Shown here in pieces: positions 23,809-31,547 of a DNA stretch of 32,212 bases (positions are counted from its first letter, which is position 1; each line of letters starts with the position of its first letter). Position numbers and translations under genes: made by a program. Source of the stretch: Ruminococcus sp. (GTDB lineage: Bacteria; Bacillota; Clostridia; Oscillospirales; Acutalibacteraceae). The notes below the pieces were generated by a model. It searched no databases. It had not been told where the DNA came from and was given only the letters and a program-made list of their open reading frames with translations. The DNA lies in contig SFCS01000018.1 of assembly GCA_004558485.1 (NCBI GenBank), positions 1-32,212 of the forward strand, written 5' to 3'.

Positions 23809-24849
23809 TCAGCCTCCTTTCTGCTCATCCAGCACCAGATATTCGAGAATTTCCGGTGTCGGCAGGGCGTAGCGCACGCCCTCGACAATGTGTATCAAAT
23901 TGTGCAGTTCAATCTCCGCCAATATGGCATATGCCATGCAGATCATGACAGGATCGGCGGAAAAGTGAATGTTATGCCGCGCCTCAAAATACGGGATGCG
24001 TTCCTCCAGCGTGTCGATGCTTTTTCGCTTCGCGGAAGGCACCTGTCTGCCGAGGCGGGTGGTATAAAAGATCTGCGCCACGATCTCGGCGTTTTCCGCC
24101 TCGATCATGGCAGTCATTTCCTTTTCCGTGAAATTGCCGCCGAACGGTAGCAGCGCATCGCGGATTTCCTCCTCCGACGAGCCGAAAAATTCCTTCATGC
24201 GCCAGATGCGGCAGAAATTCTGCACATCCAGCCGGCTGCCGAGAAGGGCGGAGATCTGTGTCCCCGCGTCATCCGTCTTTTTCTGCATAGACCGATCGGC
24301 GCTGCGCAGCAGTGCGGTCTCAAGTGCCGTCACCGTCGGCAGACGGTCTTCGTCGGCAAATTTCGAAAGCACCGCGGCATACGGCGTGTCCCGCAGCTCT
24401 GCGGCAAGCTCCTTTACGGTTTTGCAGGCATTCATGCGCACCGGATCGAGCGAGGACTCCGCCGCCAGTGTCGCAGTCGACAGAAACCAGGTGTTGTCGG
24501 GATCGCCCGTCTTTGCCCGCAGCCAGCGCAGGATCCAATGCACTTCGATCTGCTGCTGATGATACATGCTGACGACGGCGTCGATCCGTTTGTCATAGCC
24601 ATACAGCTTTTTCAGGTTTTCGGCGATCTTCAGCCGCAGAAGCTGCTCGAGTGCGCCGCGATGCACGGCGTTTTCCTTGACATCGGTCAAAACCGTTTTA
24701 TACCCCGTCTGAGCCTTTAGATAGGAAACAATCTCGCCGACGGAACGGCAGGTGCAAAGCTCACGGTATTGCTTTTCGGTCAGGCGCTTGCCGTACAGGG
24801 CACGGGCGCGCGCGGCGGCCGCATGTCCTGCAGTCTCGTTATGCGCCAT
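23809..24849 (-). CDS. ntpC: V/A-type ATPase subunit C (d-type, rotor-axis connector)
   Basis: This funnel-shaped subunit links the central shaft to the K ring. It has 346 residues, almost all helical. Family traits are the N-terminal AAARARALYGKRLTEKQYRELC and the repeated SVGEIVSYLKAQTGYKTVL pattern, and the C-terminal FSADPVMICMAYAILAEIELHNLIHIVEGVRYALP, which is diagnostic for V-ATPase C/AC39. ATG 24849 (MAHNET) is chosen because AGAAGGCGA precedes it; the next ATG upstream (24867) has no such site. It overlaps the H/G gene by 11 bp and is translated just before subunit I. Confidence 0.93.
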   Translation of the reverse strand: MAHNETAGHAAAARARALYGKRLTEKQYRELCTCRSVGEIVSYLKAQTGYKTVLTDVKENAVHRGALEQLLRLKIAENLKKLYGYDKRIDAVVSMYHQQQIEVHWILRWLRAKTGDPDNTWFLSTATLAAESSLDPVRMNACKTVKELAAELRDTPYAAVLSKFADEDRLPTVTALETALLRSADRSMQKKTDDAGTQISALLGSRLDVQNFCRIWRMKEFFGSSEEEIRDALLPFGGNFTEKEMTAMIEAENAEIVAQIFYTTRLGRQVPSAKRKSIDTLEERIPYFEARHNIHFSADPVMICMAYAILAEIELHNLIHIVEGVRYALPTPEILEYLVLDEQKGG

Positions 24850-25183
24850 GGTCTTTCGCCTTCTCATTCTGCGGCTCGCTCAAAGCGGTCGCAACAAGCG
24901 TTTCCAGCCAAGCATCGTGCTTTTCCGCATACCGCTCCTGCAGTCGCTTTGCCTGAGCATCAAAGTATTTCTGTCGCTTTTTCCAACGCTGTTCAAACAG
25001 CGTACGATCGTTTTCGGTGTCGATCTGAATACGCCGCCGCGCCTGATCCAGATAGTTTTCGCGGAGCTGCGTCACCTTTTTGCCGATCTGCTCCTCCGCC
25101 TCGAGCTTTTCCTGTTGCGCCTTATCCAGCACCTGCTGGGCGCGACGATCCACTTCAACGATACGCCGAATCATATCCTCCAT
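24839..25183 (-). CDS. V/A-type ATPase peripheral-stalk coil subunit (G/H type)
   Basis: This 114-residue protein is nearly all charged alpha-helix: VEVDRRAQQVLDKAQQEKLEAEEQIG and onward, rich in Lys, Arg, Glu and Gln without Pro or Gly breaks. It therefore forms a long coiled coil. Its place at the head of the ATPase genes and its size match the G/H subunit (NtpF in E. hirae, AhaH in archaea) that partners subunit E in the outer stalk. Conservation of this family is weak, so context carries much of the call. ATG 25183 follows AAAGGTGA. It begins 20 bp after the UPF0210 gene. Confidence 0.8.
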   Translation of the reverse strand: MEDMIRRIVEVDRRAQQVLDKAQQEKLEAEEQIGKKVTQLRENYLDQARRRIQIDTENDRTLFEQRWKKRQKYFDAQAKRLQERYAEKHDAWLETLVATALSEPQNEKAKDHGA

Positions 25184-25203
25184 GTCATCGTCACCTTTCG
25201 TTA

Positions 25204-26562
25204 TCAGTTTTTGAGACTCTGCATCGGCGCGGGGATTCTGCCGCCGCGCGCAATGAACCGTGCCGGCGAAACGGTGTTGATGGGCATAATCGGCCCGCTG
25301 CCGAGCAAGCCGCCGAAGGAAAGCTCCTCCCCGACCTTTTTGCCGATGGCGGGAATCACGCGCACCGCCGTCGTCTTGGAGTTGACCATGCCGATCGCGG
25401 CTTCATCCGCGATCAGCGCGGAGATCACTTCGGCAGGCGTGTCACCGGGAAGGTTGATCATATCCAGTCCCACAGAGCACACAGCCGTCATCGCCTCCAG
25501 CTTTTCGATGCGCAGACAGCCGCTTTGCGCCGCCGCGATCATGCCGGCATCCTCCGTCACCGGAATGAACGCGCCGGAAAGACCGCCGACATGCGAGGAC
25601 GCCATCACGCCGCCTTTTTTCACTGCGTCGTTGAGCAGCGCCAGCGCCGCCGTCGTGCCGCATGCGCCGCAGCACTCCAGTCCCATTTCTTCCAATATAT
25701 GTGCGACCGAGTCACCGACAGCCGGCGTCGGTGCGAGAGAGAGATCCACAATGCCGAAGGGCACGCCGAGACGGCGGGATGCCTCCTGCGCGACCAGCTG
25801 CCCCATGCGGGTGATCTTGAAGGCGGTGCGTTTGATGATGTCTGCCACGCCCGTCAGGTCGCAGTCGCCCGCCTTTTTCAGCGCAGCGCGCACCACGCCC
25901 GGACCGGAAACGCCGACATTGATGACGCTGTCCGGTTCGCCCGCTCCGTGAAACGCTCCCGCCATGAAGGGATTATCCTCCGGAGCATTGCACAGCACCA
26001 CCAGCTTTGCGGGGCCGATGCAATTCCTGCCTGCCGTTTTTTCGGCGGCGTCGCGGATGATCCTGCCCATCATGCCGACGGCATCCATGTTGATACCTGC
26101 TTTTGTGGAGCCGATGTTGACGGAGGCGCAGATGTGCTCCGTTTCGGAAAGCGCCTCGGGGATGGCGGCGATCAGCTCGCGGTCGCCTGCCGCAAAGCCC
26201 TTTTGCACCAGCGCGGAAAAACCGCCGATGAAGTTGACACCGCAGGTGACAGCCGCTCTTTCCAGCGTTTTGGCCAGCAAAGTGGCGTCCTTTTTATCCG
26301 CAGACGCCAGAACCATCGCCGCCGGCGTGATGGAAATACGCTTGTTGATGATCGGGATACCGAACTCCTTTTCGATCGTTTCTCCCGTCACGACCAGCTT
26401 TTCCGCACGGCGGGTAATCTTATCATATACCCTGTCACAGAGCTTATGCATATCGCTGTCCGCACATTCCAAAAGGGAAATTCCCATCGTGATGGTGCGA
26501 ATGTCGAGGTTTTCCTCGTCGATCATCGTGATCGTTTCCAAAATGTCCTTTGCGTTGAGCAT
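25204..26562 (-). CDS. PFL-family protein, UPF0210 (DUF711)
   Basis: This conserved protein of 452 residues belongs to the UPF0210/DUF711 family, which is structurally related to glycyl-radical-type barrels but lacks a proven activity. Recognisable blocks are ILETITMIDEENLDIRTITMGISLLEC at the N-terminus, VNIGSTKAGINMDAVGMMGRII, NPFMAGAFHGAGEPDSVINVGVSGPGVV, IVDLSLAPTPAVGDSVAHILEEMGLE and ASSHVGGLSGAFIPVTEDAGMI. All are intact and the length is normal. It starts at ATG 26562 behind AAAGGGG, 17 bp after the ACT-domain gene. The ACT (UPF0237) plus UPF0210 pair is widely conserved in Firmicutes, so a joint, perhaps ligand-regulated, function is likely but undefined. Confidence 0.92.
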   Translation of the reverse strand: MLNAKDILETITMIDEENLDIRTITMGISLLECADSDMHKLCDRVYDKITRRAEKLVVTGETIEKEFGIPIINKRISITPAAMVLASADKKDATLLAKTLERAAVTCGVNFIGGFSALVQKGFAAGDRELIAAIPEALSETEHICASVNIGSTKAGINMDAVGMMGRIIRDAAEKTAGRNCIGPAKLVVLCNAPEDNPFMAGAFHGAGEPDSVINVGVSGPGVVRAALKKAGDCDLTGVADIIKRTAFKITRMGQLVAQEASRRLGVPFGIVDLSLAPTPAVGDSVAHILEEMGLECCGACGTTAALALLNDAVKKGGVMASSHVGGLSGAFIPVTEDAGMIAAAQSGCLRIEKLEAMTAVCSVGLDMINLPGDTPAEVISALIADEAAIGMVNSKTTAVRVIPAIGKKVGEELSFGGLLGSGPIMPINTVSPARFIARGGRIPAPMQSLKN

Positions 26563-26579
26563 GGTAATTCCCCTTTGTT

Positions 26580-26849
26580 TCAGATGGTGTGCATGGCGTT
26601 GAAAATGTCTTCATGCATGGCGTGGATCACCAAATGCTTCTCTGCGCCGAGCTTTTCCATTTCCTCCGCAAACTGCGTAAACGGAATGTCCAGCGCCTGA
26701 ATGTCCACGACCATGATCATGGCAAAAAGCTCCTGCAGCACCGACTGCGTGACCTCGGTGACATTCCCGTGATGCTCGCTGCACTTTGTTGCCACGGCGG
26801 CAAGAATACCGACCGCGTCTTTTCCGATAACCGTTATCACTGCGCGCAT
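26580..26849 (-). CDS. ACT domain-containing protein, UPF0237
   Basis: This is a stand-alone ACT domain of 89 residues: MRAVITVIGKDAVGILAAVATKCSEHHGNVTEVTQSVLQELFAMIMVVDI. It has the beta-alpha-beta pattern with Gly-Lys-Asp-x-x-Gly-Ile at the ligand-binding turn. ACT domains bind amino acids or other small molecules and pass the signal to a partner, here most likely the adjacent UPF0210 protein. The ATG at 26849 is used because AAAGGAG precedes it and the conserved fold starts there; the long open frame upstream runs through the promoter. It is the first gene of the 12.5-kb operon. Confidence 0.92.
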   Translation of the reverse strand: MRAVITVIGKDAVGILAAVATKCSEHHGNVTEVTQSVLQELFAMIMVVDIQALDIPFTQFAEEMEKLGAEKHLVIHAMHEDIFNAMHTI

Positions 26850-26885
26850 ATGTTCTACTCCTTTTGTACCACTAAAATAGACTAT

Positions 26886-26914
26886 AGTATAACACGATTT
26901 TCCGGAAAATGCAA
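26886..26914 (-). promoter_or_regulatory. Promoter of the ACT-UPF0210-V-ATPase-nfnAB operon
   Basis: On the minus strand TTGCAT (26914-26909), 17 bp, TATACT (26891-26886), with an extended TG two bases before the -10. The predicted start is near 26879, about 30 nt before the ACT start codon. No other convincing promoter is seen before nfnB, 12 kb downstream. Confidence 0.7.
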
Positions 26915-26915
26915 T

Positions 26916-27000
26916 CCCCACAAAGTGGCAGCGTGTCAAATTTTCGAAAAGCATATGCTTTTGCGTCCTGCGGGATTTTGACAGTCTCCCCATAAAGTGG
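26916..27000. repeat. Nested repeat region upstream of the operon promoter
   Basis: Two near-identical 13-bp direct repeats, ccccacaaagtgg (26916-26928) and ccccataaagtgg (26988-27000), differ at one base and flank an extended dyad. The dyad has outer arms tgtcaaa (26934-26940) and tttgaca (26977-26983), and a perfect 16-bp palindrome aaaagcatatgctttt at 26947-26962 lies between them. The first direct repeat abuts the operon -35. It may be a multi-site regulator-binding region. Confidence 0.5.
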
Positions 27001-27032
27001 AACAGGGTGCTGCGTGTGCAGCAACCCTGTTC
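27000..27032 (-). terminator. Hairpin downstream of upp, possible terminator
   Basis: Arms gaacagggt-gctgc and gcagc-a-accctgttc pair around GTGT with one bulged base. It begins 17 bp after the upp stop (minus strand). The T-run after it is poor (CACTTTATG), so it may be a weak terminator or an RNA-stabilising stem. Confidence 0.5.
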
Positions 27033-27048
27033 ACAAGTTATATCGATT

Positions 27049-27681
27049 TTATTTTGTTCCGAAGATACGGTCGCCCGCGTCGCCGAGACCGGGGACAATG
27101 TAGCCGTGCTCATTCAGATGATCATCGAGTGCTGCGCAATAGATATGCACATCGGGATGCGCCTCTTCCAGAGCTTTCAGACCTTCGGGGGCAGCAATGA
27201 TGCACATAAACTTGATGCTGCGGGGATTGCGCTGCTTGATCTGCGTGATCGCGTCGATGGCGGAGCCGCCGGTGGCGAGCATGGGATCGAGAACGATGAC
27301 ATCACGCTGTTCGATGTCGCCCGGCAGCTTGCAATAGTATTCAACGGGCTTCAGCGTCTCATGGTCGCGGTAGAGGCCGATGTGACCGACACGCGCGGAG
27401 GGAACCAGCTCCAAAGCACCGTCCACCATACCGAGACCGGCACGCAGGATCGGCACAAATGCCAGCTTGCGACCGGCGATCATGTGCGCCTTGGTCAGAG
27501 CAATCGGGGTGTGTACATCCACTTCGCAGGTGGGAAGGTCGCGCGTTGCCTCATACACCATAAACTCCGTGATTTCGCGGATAAGCTCGCGGAACTGCTT
27601 GGAGCTGGTGTTCACATCACGCAAAATGGACACCTTGTGCTGGATAAGCGGATGATCGGCAATGAACGGTTTCTGGTACAT
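27049..27681 (-). CDS. upp: Uracil phosphoribosyltransferase
   Basis: This pyrimidine-salvage enzyme makes UMP from uracil and PRPP in the cytoplasm. The 210 residues include the N-terminal HPLIQHKVSILRD, the GRKLAFVPILRAGLGMVDG block, the PRPP loop VIVLDPMLATGGSA and the uracil-binding C-terminus HIYCAALDDHLNEHGYIVPGLGDAGDRIFGTK. All are intact. ATG 27681 follows GGAGGTTG; the ORF extends 8 codons further up without a ribosome site. It lies 20 bp after tsaB on the same strand, so it is probably the last gene of tsaE-tsaB-upp. Confidence 0.98.
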   Translation of the reverse strand: MYQKPFIADHPLIQHKVSILRDVNTSSKQFRELIREITEFMVYEATRDLPTCEVDVHTPIALTKAHMIAGRKLAFVPILRAGLGMVDGALELVPSARVGHIGLYRDHETLKPVEYYCKLPGDIEQRDVIVLDPMLATGGSAIDAITQIKQRNPRSIKFMCIIAAPEGLKALEEAHPDVHIYCAALDDHLNEHGYIVPGLGDAGDRIFGTK

Positions 27682-27701
27682 AGAACAACCTCCAATTCTT
27701 T

Positions 27702-28415
27702 TCATGTCCCCGCCTTTTGTTTTGCCCGCAGCTCGCGTTCCGCCTGCGGCAGCCGTAAATACACCGGCCGCAGCTGCGCCGCATCGGTGAGTTCCCCCGC
27801 CTGCGCCTTGATGAAGGCACAGGCGGCAGTCCCTGCCGCCTGCTGAAAACGCAAGCGATCGGGAGCCAAAACCGAGGACGGTAATTCGGACCGCAAACTA
27901 GTATAGCACAAATTAGCGCCGTCGCCAACAAAAAAAACAGATTTTTTTTCGGAAATCAGCATTTTTTTCAGATTCTCGATGGAAATGGCGGCATCCGTCG
28001 ACAATCTGTGCACCGTTTCGCCCTCGATGCGAAACAGTGCGGCGTATACCTGTCCGCAGCGAGCGTCCATGACGGCGCAGACGATGCCGTCGAGCGGCAG
28101 TCCCGCAAAATTGTAAGCCATGCTTTCGAGAGACGACACGGCAACGCAGGGTTTCTTGTCTGTGAAAGCCATTCCCTTTACAGCGGCGACGCCGATGCGC
28201 ACCCCCGTGAACGACCCCGGGCCGACATTGACAGCAAGTGTGTCGATGTCTTTCAGGGTAAGGGCGCTGTTTTTCAGCATGTCGTGCACCATCGGCAGCA
28301 CGGTCTGGCTGTGCGTCATTTTGCTGCGCAGCTCCGAGGCGGCAACGAGCCGTCCGTCCTCGCAGACGGCACAGGACGCCGTGACCGCCGAAGTATCTAT
28401 TGCCAAAATTTTCAT
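27702..28415 (-). CDS. tsaB: tRNA threonylcarbamoyladenosine biosynthesis protein TsaB
   Basis: TsaB is part of the TsaB-TsaD-TsaE complex that makes N6-threonylcarbamoyladenosine at A37 of ANN-decoding tRNAs. The 237 residues begin ILAIDTSAVTASCAVCEDGRLV and carry HSQTVLPMVHDML and the ASKHA-type NVGPGSFTGVRIGVAAVKGMAF segment. The C-terminal half is poorly conserved, as is usual for TsaB. The ATG at 28415 is 1 nt after the tsaE stop with AGAGAGG in front, so the two are coupled. TsaD and RimI, often neighbours, are not in the window. Confidence 0.95.
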   Translation of the reverse strand: MKILAIDTSAVTASCAVCEDGRLVAASELRSKMTHSQTVLPMVHDMLKNSALTLKDIDTLAVNVGPGSFTGVRIGVAAVKGMAFTDKKPCVAVSSLESMAYNFAGLPLDGIVCAVMDARCGQVYAALFRIEGETVHRLSTDAAISIENLKKMLISEKKSVFFVGDGANLCYTSLRSELPSSVLAPDRLRFQQAAGTAACAFIKAQAGELTDAAQLRPVYLRLPQAERELRAKQKAGT

Positions 28416-28416
28416 G

Positions 28417-28830
28417 TCAGAACCTCTCTATCGTGCGTGTATCGTTCGCATCAGGCGCAGAAAAGCGCAGACGGATTGCGTTCGCAGGCAGGGCGTTTTC
28501 AATGTTTTCGCTCCACTCCACCACAAGGATCGCACCGGCGTCGAGGTAATCGAAATAGCCGGTCGTGTACAGATCCTCCCAGCCGGATATGCGGTACATA
28601 TCAAAATGCACGAGCGGCGGATTGCCGCCGTAGTCATGCACAAGCGCAAAGGTGGGACTGGAGACCTCCGCCGACAGATGCAGTCCTCTCGCAACGCCGC
28701 GCACAAAGGCGGTCTTTCCCATGCCCATGCCGCCGAACAGGGCAAGCACATCTCCTGCGTGCAGCTCTTTTGCCAGCGTTTCTCCGAGCGCCTCCGTTTC
28801 GGCGGCGCTTTTGGTGATCCACTGCTGCAA
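28417..28830 (-). CDS. tsaE: tRNA threonylcarbamoyladenosine biosynthesis ATPase TsaE
   Basis: This small P-loop ATPase drives the t6A-synthesising TsaBDE complex. It has 137 residues with Walker A GGMGMGKTAF near 33-42, the family block SSPTFALVHDYGG...LVHFDMYRI (about 57-81) and the C-terminal GYFDYLDAGAILVVEWSE. The length is typical. The start is a TTG at 28830 behind GGGGGGAG; no ATG or GTG lies in frame before the conserved part. It is the first gene of the tsaE-tsaB-upp unit and is divergent from the SEDS gene. Confidence 0.95.
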   Translation of the reverse strand: MQQWITKSAAETEALGETLAKELHAGDVLALFGGMGMGKTAFVRGVARGLHLSAEVSSPTFALVHDYGGNPPLVHFDMYRISGWEDLYTTGYFDYLDAGAILVVEWSENIENALPANAIRLRFSAPDANDTRTIERF

Positions 28831-28861
28831 CGGTCTCCCCCCTTTTTTGAACTCTCTCGCC

Positions 28862-28870
28862 AGTATAGCA
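28862..28870 (-). promoter_or_regulatory. Extended -10 promoter element for tsaE-tsaB-upp
   Basis: On the minus strand TGC-TATACT (28870-28862) is an extended -10, about 30 bp before the tsaE start. A -35 of only weak quality (TTATTT-like) lies upstream. It is back-to-back with the plus-strand promoter at 28899-28927. Confidence 0.45.
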
Positions 28871-28898
28871 CTTTTTTTGCAGCAAATAAAGTCCTATC

Positions 28899-28927
28899 TT
28901 GAAAAAAATGAAAAAATGCTGTATACT
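28899..28927 (+). promoter_or_regulatory. Promoter of the SEDS (FtsW/RodA) gene
   Basis: TTGAAA (28899-28904), 17 bp, TATACT (28922-28927). This is a good sigma-A match in an A-rich context, about 30 bp before the start codon. Confidence 0.65.
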
Positions 28928-28958
28928 AATAAAAAGCTTTGCGGGAGGTGTACGGCAT

Positions 28959-30104
28959 ATGGCGTTTTTGAAACGCTCCGGCGGCGGGCGATTTTCCCTG
29001 CGGGGGATCAATTTGCGGCTGCTCATTTTGTGTTTTCTTTGCTCGGCTTACGGCTGTATGCTGGTCTTTTCCGCCAACTATTCCGCGGGGAGCAGCATGC
29101 GCGGCGCGATGACGCAGGTCGGCGCAACTATTGTGGGATTGCTCCTGGCCTTTTTCATTTCTCGCTTTGACTACGAGGATATATGCCGTGCCTGGCCGTT
29201 TATCGCCGGAGTTTCCGTTTTGCTCGTCCTTTTGACCTTCACGCCGCTCGGCTTGAATGTCAGCGGCACAGACGACACAGCATGGCTGCAGATCGGGTTC
29301 GGCAAAGCCTCCCTCACGCTGCAGCCGTCCGAACTTTTGAAGGTCGCGTTCATCATCACCTTTTCGCTGCATCTGTCCGCTGTGCGGGAAAATGTCAGCG
29401 AGATCCGCAATGTGCTGTTTTTGTGCCTGCATGCACTTGTGCCGATCGGGCTGATATTTTTGCAGGGCGACGACGGCACGGCGCTTGTGTTTGTGCTGAT
29501 GTTTGCCGCCATGATGTTTGCGGCGGGACTCAAATGGCAATATTTTGCCGCCGCGTTTGCCGCCATCGCGGCAGCCGTGCCGCTTTTATGGTTCAACTTC
29601 CTCACCGATGACAAGAAGGGGCGTATTCTCGCTATCCTGCATCCGGAGGAATATATCAAGACCTACGGTTGGCAGCAATACCAGGGCATCGTGCAGATGG
29701 GTTCGGGAAAGCTGTTCGGCGTCGGGTATCTGAGTGGCAGTAATCCGCATCTCTTTGCCCGCAACAACGACCTTGTTTTCACGGTCGCTGCGGAGGAGTT
29801 CGGCTATATCGGCTCCCTGGTGCTGCTGTTGCTGCTGGCACTGCTGATCCTGGAGCTGTGGCGCTGTGCCAAAATAGCGCGCGACACGCTCGGCTCGCTC
29901 CTTTGCGTCGGCACGATGGCGATGATCGGTTTTCAGTCCATTATCAACATCGGCATGAATGTGCGCCTGCTCCCCATCATCGGCATTACGCTGCCGTTTT
30001 TCAGCCAGGGCGGCACTTCGATGCTGACGCTCTATCTCGCCATCGGACTGGTTTTGAGCGTCTGCTACTACAGCAATGTGAAATCCACAACCATCCATCA
30101 CTGA
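28959..30104 (+). CDS. SEDS-family peptidoglycan polymerase (FtsW/RodA/SpoVE)
   Basis: This polytopic glycosyltransferase polymerises lipid II. It has 381 residues and about ten membrane segments. The large extracellular loop ILAILHPEEYIKTYGWQQYQGIVQMGSGKLFGVGYLSGSNPHLF is followed by ARNNDLVFTVAAEEFGYIGSL, which contains the catalytic-loop Asp, near residue 265. LLPIIGITLPFFSQGGTSML is the conserved C-terminal SEDS signature. ATG 28959 is chosen because GGGAGGTG precedes it; a frame 20 codons longer overlaps the promoter. SEDS proteins work with a class B penicillin-binding protein, but none is adjacent, so FtsW, RodA and SpoVE roles cannot be separated. The motif around NNDLVFTVAAEEFG looks more RodA-like. 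Confidence 0.9.
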   Translation: MAFLKRSGGGRFSLRGINLRLLILCFLCSAYGCMLVFSANYSAGSSMRGAMTQVGATIVGLLLAFFISRFDYEDICRAWPFIAGVSVLLVLLTFTPLGLNVSGTDDTAWLQIGFGKASLTLQPSELLKVAFIITFSLHLSAVRENVSEIRNVLFLCLHALVPIGLIFLQGDDGTALVFVLMFAAMMFAAGLKWQYFAAAFAAIAAAVPLLWFNFLTDDKKGRILAILHPEEYIKTYGWQQYQGIVQMGSGKLFGVGYLSGSNPHLFARNNDLVFTVAAEEFGYIGSLVLLLLLALLILELWRCAKIARDTLGSLLCVGTMAMIGFQSIINIGMNVRLLPIIGITLPFFSQGGTSMLTLYLAIGLVLSVCYYSNVKSTTIHH

Positions 30105-30116
30105 TATAAAAAAGAG

Positions 30117-30153
30117 ATACGCAGTCGGTCAATCGTCCGACTGCGTATTTTTC
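30117..30153. terminator. Bidirectional terminator overlapping the MATE gene end
   Basis: A perfect 12-bp stem (30117-30128 with 30137-30148), an 8-nt loop and T-rich flanks on both sides (ATTTTTC on plus; CTCTTTTTT on minus) sit between converging genes. One arm and the loop encode the last codons and stop of the MATE gene, so the terminator is partly coding. Confidence 0.8.
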
Positions 30154-31499
30154 ATGCGCATTTTCAGTTCCTTGAGCACGCTCATTTGAATGGGCACGGC
30201 CACGATAAAGGTCACAAGATCGGCTGCCGCCTGTGCCGCCTCCAGTCCGACGATGCCGAAAAGACGCGGCAAAAGCAGAACGGCAGGTACAAAAAACAGT
30301 CCCTGGCGCGCCATGCCGAGGAACATCGCGCGCAGCGGCAGGCGCAGATTTTGCATCATCATGTTGCTCAGCGTGATGAAGGAGACAAGCGGAAAGGTGA
30401 CACACTGCCAGCGCAGCGCCGCCGTGCCGATCTCGATGACGGTGGGGTCGTTGCGAAACTGTGCGACAAGCTGCGGCGCGGCGATATATCCCGCAGCAGA
30501 CAGCAAAACCAGCGCGACACCGGAGGTCTTGACACAAAACCAAAAGGCTTTGATGATACGGTCATATTTTTTCGCGCCGAAATTGAACCCGCAGACCGGC
30601 TGAAACCCCTGCCCATAGCCGATCATGGCAGAGCCGAGGAAGTTCATCACGCGGTTGACGATGGACATGCCCGCCACCGCCGCGTCGCCGTAGATGCCGG
30701 TCACGCTGTTGAGGCAAACGCCCGCGATGCTGGCAAAGCCCTGACGGAAAAGCGACGGCGAGCCGCAGAGGAATATCTCCTTATAGTAAGCGGTACACGG
30801 CGTAAACCGTAAAAGAGACATGCGGATGTTGCCTTTCCTGCCGCAGACAGAAAGGAGGATGAAAAAGCTGCAGATCTGCCCCACCAGCGTGGACAGTGCG
30901 GCGCCGCTGACACCCATGTCGCAAACAAACATGAAAAGTGGATCTAAAGCGACATTCAAGATGCCGCCGACGGTAATGCCGATCATGGCAAAGTTGGCAC
31001 TGCCCTGAAAGCGCAGCTGATTATTGAGCGTCAGCGAAGCGGTCATGAACGGCGCGCCGATGAGAATATACCGCAAATAGTCCTTTGTGTACGGCAAAAT
31101 GGTCGGCGTCGAGCCGAGCAGGTTCGCCAGCGGCTCCAGGAAGATCAGCCCCAAAACGGCGATCAGCACACCGAACAAAAACGAGGAACAAAACCCCGTC
31201 GCCGCCATTTTCTCCGCCTCTTCCACATTCTGACGGCCGAGCATACGCGAAATGTAGTTGCCCGAACCGTGTCCGAAGAAAAAGCCGCACGCCTGTATGA
31301 TCGCCATGAGCGAAAAGGCGACGCCGATCGCGCCCGTGGCGCTGTTGTTGATGCGCCCGGCGAAAAAGGTGTCCGCCATATTATAAAATGAAGTGATGAG
31401 CATGCTGGCGATGGTCGGCACAGACAGGCGCAAAACCAGCTTTTCCACGGGATCCTCCGTCAAGTGCCGAAACTTTTTCTCAATTTGGGCATCGCTCAA
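30129..31499 (-). CDS. MATE-family multidrug/cation efflux transporter
   Basis: This is a twelve-helix antiporter of 456 residues. Typical MATE features are the N-terminal LVLRLSVPTIASMLITSFYNMADTFFAGRI, GHGSGNYISRMLGRQNVEEAEKMAATGF, and the half-repeat start SLFRQGFASIAGVCLNSVTGIYGDAAVAGMSIVNRVMNF, with QGFQPVCGFNFGAKKYDRIIKAF after it. MATE proteins export drugs or metabolites in exchange for Na+ or H+; the substrate here is unknown. The start is a TTG at 31499 behind AAAGGGGTGAGC. It follows the rlmD-like gene by 48 bp and may be co-transcribed. Its last codons lie inside the terminator hairpin. Confidence 0.93.
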   Translation of the reverse strand: MSDAQIEKKFRHLTEDPVEKLVLRLSVPTIASMLITSFYNMADTFFAGRINNSATGAIGVAFSLMAIIQACGFFFGHGSGNYISRMLGRQNVEEAEKMAATGFCSSFLFGVLIAVLGLIFLEPLANLLGSTPTILPYTKDYLRYILIGAPFMTASLTLNNQLRFQGSANFAMIGITVGGILNVALDPLFMFVCDMGVSGAALSTLVGQICSFFILLSVCGRKGNIRMSLLRFTPCTAYYKEIFLCGSPSLFRQGFASIAGVCLNSVTGIYGDAAVAGMSIVNRVMNFLGSAMIGYGQGFQPVCGFNFGAKKYDRIIKAFWFCVKTSGVALVLLSAAGYIAAPQLVAQFRNDPTVIEIGTAALRWQCVTFPLVSFITLSNMMMQNLRLPLRAMFLGMARQGLFFVPAVLLLPRLFGIVGLEAAQAAADLVTFIVAVPIQMSVLKELKMRMKNTQSDD

Positions 31500-31547
31500 T
31501 TTTTGCTCACCCCTTTCGATTTGAGCCGTTCCGTTTCTATTATCATA

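Noticed and set aside
24769..26700. Plus-strand open frame of 643 codons antisense to the UPF0210 and coil-subunit genes
   Set aside because: It crosses several confirmed genes and gene boundaries on the other strand, and its composition is that of an antisense shadow.
26934..26983. Additional TTGACA-type -35 boxes inside the repeat region
   Set aside because: TTGACA occurs on both strands as the arms of the dyad, but neither has a -10 at a proper distance.
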